Positions 1 to 7,129 of a DNA stretch of 13,336 nt are shown here, in pieces. Numbering within the stretch: position 1 is the stretch's first letter; each line of letters opens with the position of its first letter. The translations under genes were made by a program, and so were the position numbers. The notes beneath the pieces were generated by a model. The model saw only the letters and a program-made list of their open reading frames with translations. It searched no databases and was not told the origin of the DNA. The stretch is taken from the NCBI GenBank assembly GCA_002726845.1, contig PBSP01000092.1:1-13336 (forward strand), given 5' to 3'. Source of the stretch: Methanobacteriota archaeon. GTDB taxonomy: Archaea; Thermoplasmatota; Poseidoniia; Poseidoniales; Poseidoniaceae.

Positions 1-694
1 TAACCAGCGGGTATGGCTATGAAAGAGCAACCAGAGCCGTGCCGATACTGACGATTAACGAATTTCTGAACCACAATCCAAACGATTCACCGTTCAGTAT
101 CTTTTCGAAGTGCTCGGTGGTGAACGAATCTCCGATCTGACCGCCTAAGCTGTTGCCCTCTGAAAAAGCAATATCAATAACCCAAATCAATGGAATAACC
201 GAAATTGCGACAAAGTGGACGAGGGTGATGTGCGCACCTATTGCTTCTATTCGCCCGCCCAATTTGGCATTTCTAAGAAGACCGTACTCAAAAGCGGAGT
301 CCGAGAGTTTACGCGCCGTCCAAACGGTAACAGGACGTCCAGACAACCAATAGAGAGCCAAAACCGACGGCACCAACGACCAGCAGTGAATCCAGAAGTT
401 GAACACGGTTGGTTCTGCAATAAGAAGACGGTATGCAGAGAGGCCGAGCAATGACGAGCTTAACACCAGACATACATTACGACGAAACGTATCGTTGATT
501 TCCGGCAACGATGCTCGAAGTGCAGCAAAAAGAAGACAACTCAACACACCCAGAATCAGCATCTTAGAATCGGCCCGGAGAACATCCACAGTGAGCAGCA
601 TAAAGTTCACAACAAATGCTGCGACAAGCCAACGTCGAAGCGTGATGATCTCGATAGGCACATACCACAACCGCATATCAACAGCATTTGTCAT
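1..694 (-). CDS. malG: MalG-like sugar ABC transporter permease, C-terminus outside window, apparent frameshift near the edge
   Basis: Inner-membrane permease of a CUT1/maltose-type ABC importer, pairing with the MalF part of the upstream gene. ATG at 694 overlaps the upstream stop as ATGA, with GGAGG seven bases before it. Residues 1-150 form an unusual extension with about four hydrophobic helices (about 21-39, 44-60, 72-92, 100-118). The usual MalG start follows at about residue 149: first core helix 154-176, then an extracytoplasmic stretch with FTTEHFEKIL and the second helix beginning NSLIVSIGTALVAL. The open frame ends at TAG (17-19) after 225 residues. However, the bases beyond it, read one frame over, give IAIPAGY, the expected continuation of a MalG helix, so one base is probably missing near 20-25. 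The EAA loop that contacts the ATPase lies outside the window. Family assignment rests on the C-terminal third plus context. Confidence 0.82.
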
Positions 695-3312
695 GAGACC
701 GCCTCCGTTGCGTTGGTTTGTTTCATGTAATACCAAGAGAAGGCGAACAACATCATGAAGATGATACCCGACCAAGCCGCTGCAACACCATAAGCACCAT
801 CTCGGAAAGCAACATCATACACGAAGGTAATCAAAATGTCCGTTTGCCCGGGTTCGCCAAAGTACAGATTTGGGCCTCCATCGGTCATCAAATAAATGAC
901 GTTGAACATGTTGAACGTCCAGATGAAGCCGAGGAGGGAAAGGGGTACTAGAGCGCTACGCAGATTTGGTAGAGTCAAATAACGGAACGCATTCCACCCC
1001 GAGACGCCATCGACCTCAGCAGCCTCATACATGTCATTGGGTAACGACTGCAGGGCTCCACTGATGGACATCATCATGAAGGGAACGCCGAGCCAAATGT
1101 TGACAAGAATAACGATGATCTGTGCCCCGGTCGGGTCTGACAGAAAATCGATGTTCGTACCGAGAAGATCGTTGATGAAACCATCCGGCTGGAACATTCC
1201 TCGCCAAACAAGAACCGAGATGTACGACGGTACTGCCCAAGGCAACAACAGTGCGGTTCGATACGCGACCTTTCCTCGAATCTTACTTCGATACAGAAGA
1301 ACTGCAAGGAACAAACCAATTGCAATGTGTGCAGAAACGTTCGCAAACGTCCATATGAGAGTGAACAACGTAACACGAAGGAATCCATCCGAAGAAAAGA
1401 CATCCCAGAAGTTGTCCAAACCGATGAAGGATTGGTCACCCAATTGTGTCTGATTGGCGTCTGTAAATGCAAGCCAAAAGCCATACAAAACTGGATAGAA
1501 TGTTAATACGGCTAACGCTAGTAATGCGGGAGCAACATAAAAATGCGCAAGTTTCGATTTGGTACGTCCGAGTTTGGCATCGTTCCATCTTGCAAAACTG
1601 AGCAGAGCGACCAATGAGAATACGATTGCACCGAGTGCAAAGAGAATAGGAGACGTGTCACCTACTTCAGGACGAACATCTCCGATGCTGGTGTTTTGGG
1701 TACTGGAATAGAGAAGTGTTTCACCACCAAAGACCTCAATCAAGTGGTCTTGGTCAGGTACCATGCCTGTAAGATTGCATTGAATCGTTTGCGATGCCGT
1801 TGAAAGAATACGAACCTGACCAATTTGCCGGACCTCTGTCCCGTTGATTATACAGGAATCGTAGCCCAAAACAGCGCCCGTATTTTCCGAACCAACCTCG
1901 AATTTTGTGTGCAATTCACCATCGACGAATATCTGGTGTTCTGTGAGATTCAATGGTGCAAATTCGATGCGAATGGTACGGTATCCTTCAGCGAGTGGGA
2001 ATGGCTCTGCTCTCGATATCGCTTCGACCTGTTCTTGCAGTTGTTGATTTGCTCCAGTAAGAGCTTCACTGGTGGTCGCAATTCCAAGGTAGGCTTGATC
2101 AAAAGCCGTGCCAAGAGGACCGTAAATCAGAGACATCGCTTGGGTTGTTGGTGCTGGTATCCCAACTTTCGTTTGATTGAGGAAGCCTGAAAGGACATCG
2201 TCTCCCGTTATGTCAGAATCCGATTCCAGTGCTACATGTGTAGGCATTGTGTAGGTTTCAAGTGCGAATTCTTTCTGAACCTCTTGAGAAGACAGCCACA
2301 ACGCAAGTTCGGCTGCTGCGATTTTGTTGGCGCTTTGTTTGCTGACCGACCATCCTTTGTAGGTGACAAGCGGTGACATTCGCTCTCCGGTACTTTCGAC
2401 CAGCGGCAAGAGTGTTTGACCAAGGTTCAATCGGCTCGCTTCATAGGTGGCCCAGTTCCATGGCCCATCAAAAATCATTGCTGCTTCGGATGATACGAAT
2501 TGATTTTTCATGTTTTCTGCTTGCGTCCCTGTTGCAACAACTCCGTGTTCCAATTCAAGGTCAAGCATCCAGCGCATTGCCTCACTTGAGCCGTTGGAAT
2601 CGAGTGATGGAGTTCCGTTTTCATCGAACAGCGAACCGCCAAAACCTCCCTGAATGGGGTACCACCAGTATTCAGTTTTGATAGGGATTGCGAGACCTTG
2701 AACTTCTTGATTGGTCAGTACTTTTGCCGCTTCAAGAAGATCGTCTTCGGTCCACGTTTCATCTGGATATGAAACACCGCTTGAATCGAACAAGGCTTTG
2801 TTGTAAATCAACGTCAAGCAGTCCTGACTTGCCGGGAGTCCGTACAAAGCATCTCCATATCGCATAGCTTGCAAAGCCCGTTCTTCAAACGAGGACCGAT
2901 CCTGCGGTGTAAGGTGCGGTCGCAAATCCTCCAAGAGAGGAAAGCCGTTAACACGAACTTCACCGATTGCACCGAGTTGATCGTTTGAAAACCGCATTAA
3001 ATCGGGGGCTTGTCCTCCTTGTGCTGCGGTCATAAACACCTGATTTGCCTCAGTGTAGGGTTTCATCGTAGCGTCCACAGTCACATTTGGATGTGCTGCT
3101 TCAAAGGAACGTATTGAATTCATGAACACAACTTCTTCCTTGCTTTCTGGAGCAAACGTGTACCAGACATCAAGGGTAATCGCTGCATCTTCGGATTCCT
3201 GTTCGGTAATTTGTTGGCCATCACCGAGACATCCTGATAAGAAAATCAATGAAAAAATAGCAATTGCGAGGAGCCGCTTCCGTAAGGAAGGCACTTTCGC
3301 AATCCCGAGCAT
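691..3312 (-). CDS. malF: MalE-MalF fusion: lipid-anchored sugar-binding domain joined to ABC permease
   Basis: One 873-residue protein combines two importer subunits. A signal peptide (about 10-27) ends in lipobox LSGC, Cys28. Residues 45-435 are a family-1 solute-binding domain very like MalE: ALYGLPAS, LTLIYNKALF, the AAMIFDGPWNW segment at 277-287, and a C-terminal MSLIYGPLGTAFDQA helix. Residues 440-550 look like a beta-rich spacer with two cysteines (487, 512). A helix at 554-574 enters the membrane, then the MalF core follows: helices near 590-615, 645-675, 685-705, 730-750, 788-808 and 840-862. The ATPase-docking EAA loop is at 763-782 (EAAEVDG...LP). The topology is consistent: binding domain outside, EAA loop inside. 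Likely substrate is a malto-oligosaccharide or similar sugar, from MalE likeness only. It is followed by malG with a 4-base overlap. No MalK is visible. The start is supported by the signal peptide. Confidence 0.93.
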   Translation of the reverse strand: MLGIAKVPSLRKRLLAIAIFSLIFLSGCLGDGQQITEQESEDAAITLDVWYTFAPESKEEVVFMNSIRSFEAAHPNVTVDATMKPYTEANQVFMTAAQGGQAPDLMRFSNDQLGAIGEVRVNGFPLLEDLRPHLTPQDRSSFEERALQAMRYGDALYGLPASQDCLTLIYNKALFDSSGVSYPDETWTEDDLLEAAKVLTNQEVQGLAIPIKTEYWWYPIQGGFGGSLFDENGTPSLDSNGSSEAMRWMLDLELEHGVVATGTQAENMKNQFVSSEAAMIFDGPWNWATYEASRLNLGQTLLPLVESTGERMSPLVTYKGWSVSKQSANKIAAAELALWLSSQEVQKEFALETYTMPTHVALESDSDITGDDVLSGFLNQTKVGIPAPTTQAMSLIYGPLGTAFDQAYLGIATTSEALTGANQQLQEQVEAISRAEPFPLAEGYRTIRIEFAPLNLTEHQIFVDGELHTKFEVGSENTGAVLGYDSCIINGTEVRQIGQVRILSTASQTIQCNLTGMVPDQDHLIEVFGGETLLYSSTQNTSIGDVRPEVGDTSPILFALGAIVFSLVALLSFARWNDAKLGRTKSKLAHFYVAPALLALAVLTFYPVLYGFWLAFTDANQTQLGDQSFIGLDNFWDVFSSDGFLRVTLFTLIWTFANVSAHIAIGLFLAVLLYRSKIRGKVAYRTALLLPWAVPSYISVLVWRGMFQPDGFINDLLGTNIDFLSDPTGAQIIVILVNIWLGVPFMMMSISGALQSLPNDMYEAAEVDGVSGWNAFRYLTLPNLRSALVPLSLLGFIWTFNMFNVIYLMTDGGPNLYFGEPGQTDILITFVYDVAFRDGAYGVAAAWSGIIFMMLFAFSWYYMKQTNATEAVS
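702..706 (-). promoter_or_regulatory. Shine-Dalgarno for malG
   Basis: GGAGG on the minus strand lies seven bases upstream of the malG ATG, inside the end of the malEF gene. With the ATGA stop/start overlap it fixes the malG start at 694 and rules out the longer frame opening at 775. Confidence 0.8.
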
Positions 3313-3333
3313 GCAGCGGCCTTCTGTTGTACG

Positions 3334-3341
3334 AACTTAAA
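3334..3341 (-). promoter_or_regulatory. Possible archaeal TATA box for malEF (leaderless transcript)
   Basis: TTTAAGTT on the minus strand lies 22-29 bases before the malEF ATG, in the 53-base gap after truA. In archaea the TATA box is centred about 26 bases before the transcription start, so transcription would begin at or next to the ATG. That fits the lack of a good Shine-Dalgarno here. The match to the TATA consensus is partial. Confidence 0.4.
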
Positions 3342-3365
3342 CACCTCGGAACGCTCAACAACGCC

Positions 3366-4283
3366 TCATTTGTGGTGATATGCGACCGGCAACTGACCAA
3401 GTTGCATCCATTCCGTATACAGTAGGGTTTTCAGTTCCATCCGCGCACTCTGCCTCCAGCGTTTGCGCATGGTCCGCTCTGCTTCTCGACTTGGGACAGG
3501 AGGTGGTGAAAATCGACAATTTGATTCGTCTGTTGCAGGAATGTGTGCATCCTCCCACTCAACCCCCCAAAGAATCAGCCAATCTGGAGGAGCAACACCA
3601 AAATCAACCTCCACATCAGGGTTTTGAATTGCATTGCGTACATCCGCGGGAGTAATTTCTCCCAGAGTTAAGAGTTGGAGTGCCATTGCAATACGACGTA
3701 CTTGGTTCCAAAGAAACGCTTTCCCTACGATTTCGAACCCAACTGTACGGCCATCGACGACCCACGGACTGCACGACTCGATGGTTCGAATAGGGTTTTT
3801 ATCGGGTTCCAGACGTGCAAAGTTTCGTGCATCGTAGGTTCCTACGAACAACTGCAACCACTCGACGAATTCTTCGCCGGGATCCTTCCAGAAGTCCATG
3901 CATTCCATTCTGTAACGGTACACGCGATGAACTGCGAGGCGTGGATTCCAATCCATACCAACGGCTCGCACGTCCAAAAAAGCGATTTCATCAGGGAGTA
4001 AATCATCGACAGCCCGGACGAATTTTCGAGGCGTTATGCTGTCCCAGAGGGAGGAAGCAACTCTGACCGAGCCACCATTCAAGCGGACGTGGACGCCTGC
4101 ATCGGTACGACTTGACAGAACGAGATTGTGACTCTCATCGTCCTTTGAAATCCATCCAAGTTTCTCGAAAACGCGAATCAATTCCCCTTGAACGGTTCGA
4201 ACGTCCGGTTGCACTTGGCTTCCATGGAAGGCGTCGCCAAGGTAACCAATGCGAAAATGCAGACGCGTTTCTGCATCAGACAT
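3366..4283 (-). CDS. truA: tRNA pseudouridine synthase A (TruA family)
   Basis: Cytoplasmic enzyme that isomerises uridines in the tRNA anticodon arm (38-40 in the family). The 305-residue protein has the TruA hallmarks: an opening FRIGYLGDAFHGSQVQP strand and the catalytic loop SSRTDAGVH with nucleophile Asp61. It also has the RVYRYRM strand around 119-125, GTYDARNFARLE at 148-159, and FLWNQVRRIAMAL at 190-202, followed by the closing APPDWLILWGVEW strand at 231-243. The length is somewhat above the bacterial norm because of a basic C-terminal tail (about 260-305) that I do not recognise. The ATG start lies nine bases after the upstream stop, and a GAGG overlapping that TGA gives seven-base spacing. 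It is probably co-transcribed with the TPR-like gene. All motifs expected for activity are present. Confidence 0.96.
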   Translation of the reverse strand: MSDAETRLHFRIGYLGDAFHGSQVQPDVRTVQGELIRVFEKLGWISKDDESHNLVLSSRTDAGVHVRLNGGSVRVASSLWDSITPRKFVRAVDDLLPDEIAFLDVRAVGMDWNPRLAVHRVYRYRMECMDFWKDPGEEFVEWLQLFVGTYDARNFARLEPDKNPIRTIESCSPWVVDGRTVGFEIVGKAFLWNQVRRIAMALQLLTLGEITPADVRNAIQNPDVEVDFGVAPPDWLILWGVEWEDAHIPATDESNCRFSPPPVPSREAERTMRKRWRQSARMELKTLLYTEWMQLGQLPVAYHHK

Positions 4284-4290
4284 GCGTGAG

Positions 4291-4294
4291 CCTC
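4291..4294 (-). promoter_or_regulatory. Shine-Dalgarno for truA overlapping the upstream stop
   Basis: TGAGG on the minus strand: the stop codon of the TPR-like gene shares bases with GAGG, seven bases before the truA ATG. This suggests coupled translation of the two genes and supports the start at 4283. Confidence 0.6.
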
Positions 4295-4811
4295 AATCTT
4301 CGGAAGTGAGTATTGCGGCTGCCTCTTCAGGCGTGTAGCCCAAGCCACCTACAGCCCAGATGAGGGCTTGTTTGACCCACGGCTTAACCATGGGGTTGGA
4401 CTTTTCTGGGTCGATGACTTCGATGGTATCGACAATGTTTCGAGCAGCCATGTAAAGGACGTCATCGGTTGGAATGTCCGCCATCTCAAGTCGGCGGCTG
4501 TACCGTTGGAATTCCTTAACGGCTTGTGGAACTCGGCGACATTCCAAAGCAAATGAAGCAAAGTCTGCAATGTATTCATCGTTCTCTTCATCAAGTTCCA
4601 TGGCTTTCTTGTAGGACATCATGATCTTGGTTCCTGGAACGACATCGTCTTGCTCTTCCATGTTCAGCATGTTTGCAAACTCTGCATACGTGTGCTGTAG
4701 GATTGCATTATCGCGATTAGAACGAAGTTTTCCATCGAGATTTTCTACAGCTCCCTTGAGGTCGCCTCCTCGAAACAATTCCATCGCTTCTTCCATAATA
4801 TCGTCGGTCAT
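4293..4811 (-). CDS. Small TPR-like helical repeat protein
   Basis: I do not recognise this 172-residue protein as a named family. It is acidic and all-helical in character, with no signal peptide or membrane helix, so cytoplasmic. Tetratricopeptide-like helix pairs are visible. The first is at residues 1-35 (AMELFRGGDLKGAVENLDGKL). A second ends in SYKKAMELDEEND, a classic TPR spacing of Ala and Leu/Tyr positions. A third covers FASFALECRRVPQAVKEFQRYSRRL. The C-terminus ends in a Pro/Ala-rich helix (YTPEEAAAIL). Such repeats usually bind other proteins; the partner is unknown. Start: the ATG at 4811 has GGAG eight bases upstream, better than the in-frame GTG at 4856, which would add 15 residues and lacks such a site. 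It is followed nine bases later by truA. Confidence 0.82.
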   Translation of the reverse strand: MTDDIMEEAMELFRGGDLKGAVENLDGKLRSNRDNAILQHTYAEFANMLNMEEQDDVVPGTKIMMSYKKAMELDEENDEYIADFASFALECRRVPQAVKEFQRYSRRLEMADIPTDDVLYMAARNIVDTIEVIDPEKSNPMVKPWVKQALIWAVGGLGYTPEEAAAILTSED

Positions 4812-4819
4812 ATTTTTCT

Positions 4820-4823
4820 CTCC
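4820..4823 (-). promoter_or_regulatory. Shine-Dalgarno deciding the start of the TPR-like gene
   Basis: GGAG (within GGAGAG, 4818-4823) on the minus strand lies eight bases before the ATG at 4811. It favours this start over the upstream GTG at 4856. Confidence 0.65.
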
Positions 4824-4830
4824 ATCGTTG

Positions 4831-4844
4831 CCCAAAAATTTGGG
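4831..4844 (-). other. AT-centred dyad between the PH-domain and TPR-like genes
   Basis: CCCAAA-AA-TTTGGG is a 6+6 perfect inverted repeat with a two-base centre. The loop is too small for a good RNA hairpin, so it reads better as a protein-binding dyad. The minus-strand T5 (4834-4838) sits 23-27 bases before the TPR-like ATG, where a TATA element for a leaderless message would lie. It could also serve as a T-rich stop for the upstream transcript. The function is not determined. Confidence 0.3.
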
Positions 4845-4868
4845 GTTCTTGAACACAACGGTTCGGTC

Positions 4869-5903
4869 TTATCCTTCCGTTTGTTGCGTCAATATCTCTG
4901 CAAGGTTGTCCAATTTTGTCGATTGACTGTGCTTCTTGTGCATTTCATTGAGCAACGTCTTTGTGTCTTCCCAACCGCGTATCTTGTAGAAACAATGCTT
5001 TGGATCAGGTCGTACAGTTCGAATGGTCCGTTGATAGAACATCAAAGCGAAAAACGATTTGAGGAGGCTTTTTCCGGCCTTTTCAACGGATGTGTCGTCT
5101 TGCTTTTCTGGGAGATTTGGAGAAACACCTACACTTCCGCCAACCGACTCTTCGACAATGCCGACACCAGAGTCTGTGAGAATGGTGAGTGTCGCAAATC
5201 CTGTCATCGTTCCAAATGGTGTGCGCTCGACTTGCACTTCTGATATTCGATCGAAGAGAATGCGGCGGTGGGCCCGGCTGAGCAAGAAGGAATGCTTGAA
5301 AATGACCGCATTGCTTGTAATGGCATAGTCGAAACTCCGCTGGTAATAGAACACCAGAGCCCAATATGTTAAGGTCAGAGCAACTCCTGAAATCAGGAAA
5401 TTGTATTCAAAGCCAAGGAACGGTTCAACATCAGCGTCAGAAAACACATCCCGCACCAAAGCAATCAATCCATCAATTTGAATCAACACTGGAGCAAGTG
5501 TTGCAAGAAGCAACCACATTGTCACCCAACGTCCTGAAGTCGAAGTGTTTAGCATCCGGTTAAACCAAGTTACTGTAGCCATAACCACTACAAATCCGAA
5601 CGGAAACTTTGAACCACCGAGTCCCATAACCCAAACGACAAATTTTGCAAAACCTCCCGAGTCTTCGTTGAGCAAAGAATCGGGTTTCCAAAAAATCATG
5701 TGCACGACAAAGACAATCAAGCCTAGCATGTACATTCCCATGAACCCAAGTGGGCTCGGTGATTTTGTGAGGAGAACCTCTTCACCTTCGATGAGTTTGA
5801 AGCGATTTTTCATGGCTTCTTGACTGGACGAATCGTCCGCTGTTTTGGGACCCTCGACTTCGGTTGTTTCTGTTTCTTGGGCCTCAACTTCGTCGCCACT
5901 CAT
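4869..5903 (-). CDS. Multi-pass membrane protein with bacterial-type PH domain
   Basis: Integral membrane protein of unknown role with a PH_2/DUF304-like (bPH2) domain facing the cytoplasm. Numbering from ATG 5903: an acidic, Thr/Ser-rich N-tail (1-32), then hydrophobic helices near 52-72, 84-95, 102-114, 126-150 and 166-188. The PH-like domain follows: YAITSNAVIFKHSFLLSRAHR, then ILFDRISEVQVERTPFGTMTGFATLTI, the conserved core of this family, reaching its last strand near 300. About 50 residues (250-297), including a Gly/Val stretch and an amphipathic segment, are inserted before that strand. A charged tail closes the protein. An in-frame ATG at 5927 would add eight residues. I prefer 5903 because MSGDEVEAQ looks like a natural start and a weak GGTG precedes it. 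The gene stands alone, with about 60-80 bases on each side. Confidence 0.8.
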   Translation of the reverse strand: MSGDEVEAQETETTEVEGPKTADDSSSQEAMKNRFKLIEGEEVLLTKSPSPLGFMGMYMLGLIVFVVHMIFWKPDSLLNEDSGGFAKFVVWVMGLGGSKFPFGFVVVMATVTWFNRMLNTSTSGRWVTMWLLLATLAPVLIQIDGLIALVRDVFSDADVEPFLGFEYNFLISGVALTLTYWALVFYYQRSFDYAITSNAVIFKHSFLLSRAHRRILFDRISEVQVERTPFGTMTGFATLTILTDSGVGIVEESVGGSVGVSPNLPEKQDDTSVEKAGKSLLKSFFALMFYQRTIRTVRPDPKHCFYKIRGWEDTKTLLNEMHKKHSQSTKLDNLAEILTQQTEG

Positions 5904-5981
5904 GCTCTTGCACCAATAGGTTCTCATCGCACAAGCACATAAGTCCTTTGCTGAGATGGTATACGAAGCGTTCGCATTTAC

Positions 5982-7118
5982 TCAATGCAACAAACCCCAA
6001 CTGTGCTCCGCATTCCCCCTGATCCAATCAAACATCGATTCATCTCGTACTCCGTCCTCATCCTGAATCGTGAGGGATTCAACAATCAGAGGGTATTCAT
6101 TGTACGTCAGATGCGACCAAATCCCTCCCCGAGTAGGTTGGTGGAAATCCCAAAAAGCACGTGCTACGGCGCAAACAGTCGCACGAATCGTCGTCCTGTC
6201 GTTTTCGAGCCAAACAACAAATCGCGGAAGATCGTTATCCTGTCGCTGTTTCTCGACCGTTACACGATGAAAACGTTCACTGCGTCCTTTTTTTGCATCA
6301 TGAAACAAGCCGCCTTGACTCACGGAAATGTGCGTCACATCCCGGCGTTTCCATTCCTTTGAATCTCGACTAAGAATCGTTGTTGATAGGTGCGGTAGGA
6401 ACCAGTCAAGGTACGAACCATCGGAGAAGTGAAGCACGCCCCAATACCATGGAACACTCGGTGCTTGGACGCAGACCTTTTGGAAATACGCTGTACCATG
6501 GACCTCTTCGCCGTCCACGGTTCCGTTGACTTGTGTACCGTGCAGTCGCAAAATATCGTACCCCAAGGAGCCCAGATACGTTGCCGTTGCTTCTCGTGCT
6601 GTCGAAACCACTGGATTCCATGGAGTCATATTCAGCCGGATGGACTGCACTGCTTCGTGCTCAATGTCAAGATTCAACCAAAAGGAGGTACGGTCGGCAT
6701 GCATCCCCATCGAACAATCGCCATCAAGCATTGGAACAACCGCTCCGCCACCCTCACCAGCAGAACCCGGCCATGAGGAGTGTGTGGACGGAAGAACAAC
6801 CATGTCGCAAACCCTCGCAATAATTTCATCGTGCATAACCGAACCGTCGAACCACCACGCACAAACCATCCCATCGATTTGAATCGCACCCTCCGCATCA
6901 AACCCTGGTGTTCCTTTGGGTTTCCACTCAACATCGTTGATGTGCACGACATCGTTCTCTTTGGTTGACCAAAGAACCATCAGTTGCTTGCCCGACAAGT
7001 GGTGCTCATCGTCATCGATCATGACAAGCCACCACCACCAATCCCATGTCAAGTGTTCAATCGGTGGACGCTGATGAAGCGACCACAGCGTTGAAAAATC
7101 ACCTGCAAAGGAATCCAT
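5982..7118 (-). CDS. Uncharacterised Trp-rich protein, possibly CrtC/AttH lipocalin-like
   Basis: I do not firmly recognise this 378-residue protein. It has no signal peptide or membrane helix and is rich in Trp, Asp and His. An early WDWWWW cluster (25-30) is followed by alternating polar/hydrophobic strands typical of a beta-barrel. The stretch YLGSLGYDILRLHGTQVNGT, then GEEVHGTAYFQK and VPWYWGVLHFSDGS (about 187-240), recalls the two-lipocalin CrtC/AttH family. There an early WWY-type segment, a G.A.F strand and an aromatic strand ending in a D/SDG turn are conserved. This is fold-level resemblance by eye, weak on catalytic residues. The start ATG has GAGG seven bases upstream, overlapping the stop of the ABC permease nine bases earlier, so it is likely translated with the exporter block and could act on its lipid or pigment-like cargo. 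Confidence 0.7.
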   Translation of the reverse strand: MDSFAGDFSTLWSLHQRPPIEHLTWDWWWWLVMIDDDEHHLSGKQLMVLWSTKENDVVHINDVEWKPKGTPGFDAEGAIQIDGMVCAWWFDGSVMHDEIIARVCDMVVLPSTHSSWPGSAGEGGGAVVPMLDGDCSMGMHADRTSFWLNLDIEHEAVQSIRLNMTPWNPVVSTAREATATYLGSLGYDILRLHGTQVNGTVDGEEVHGTAYFQKVCVQAPSVPWYWGVLHFSDGSYLDWFLPHLSTTILSRDSKEWKRRDVTHISVSQGGLFHDAKKGRSERFHRVTVEKQRQDNDLPRFVVWLENDRTTIRATVCAVARAFWDFHQPTRGGIWSHLTYNEYPLIVESLTIQDEDGVRDESMFDWIRGNAEHSWGLLH

Positions 7119-7125
7119 CAGCTTC

Positions 7126-7129
7126 CCTC
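7126..7129 (-). promoter_or_regulatory. Shine-Dalgarno overlapping the permease stop
   Basis: TGAGGG on the minus strand: the stop of the second ABC permease shares bases with GAGG, seven bases before the ATG at 7118. It fixes the start of the Trp-rich protein and ties it to the exporter operon. Confidence 0.6.

Noticed and set aside
17..775. MalG frame opening at 775 and ending at 17
   Set aside because: The ATG at 694 has GGAGG and the ATGA overlap, whereas 695-775 lies inside the MalEF gene. The TAG at 17 interrupts a helix that continues in the next frame, so it is not a natural protein end.
1825..2190. Plus-strand open frames across the window, e.g. this 121-codon one
   Set aside because: All lie opposite well-supported minus-strand genes and lack family motifs or ribosome-binding sites. 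They are shadows.
4812..4856. GTG start at 4856 adding 15 residues to the TPR-like protein
   Set aside because: No ribosome-binding site precedes it, while GGAG lies eight bases before the ATG at 4811.
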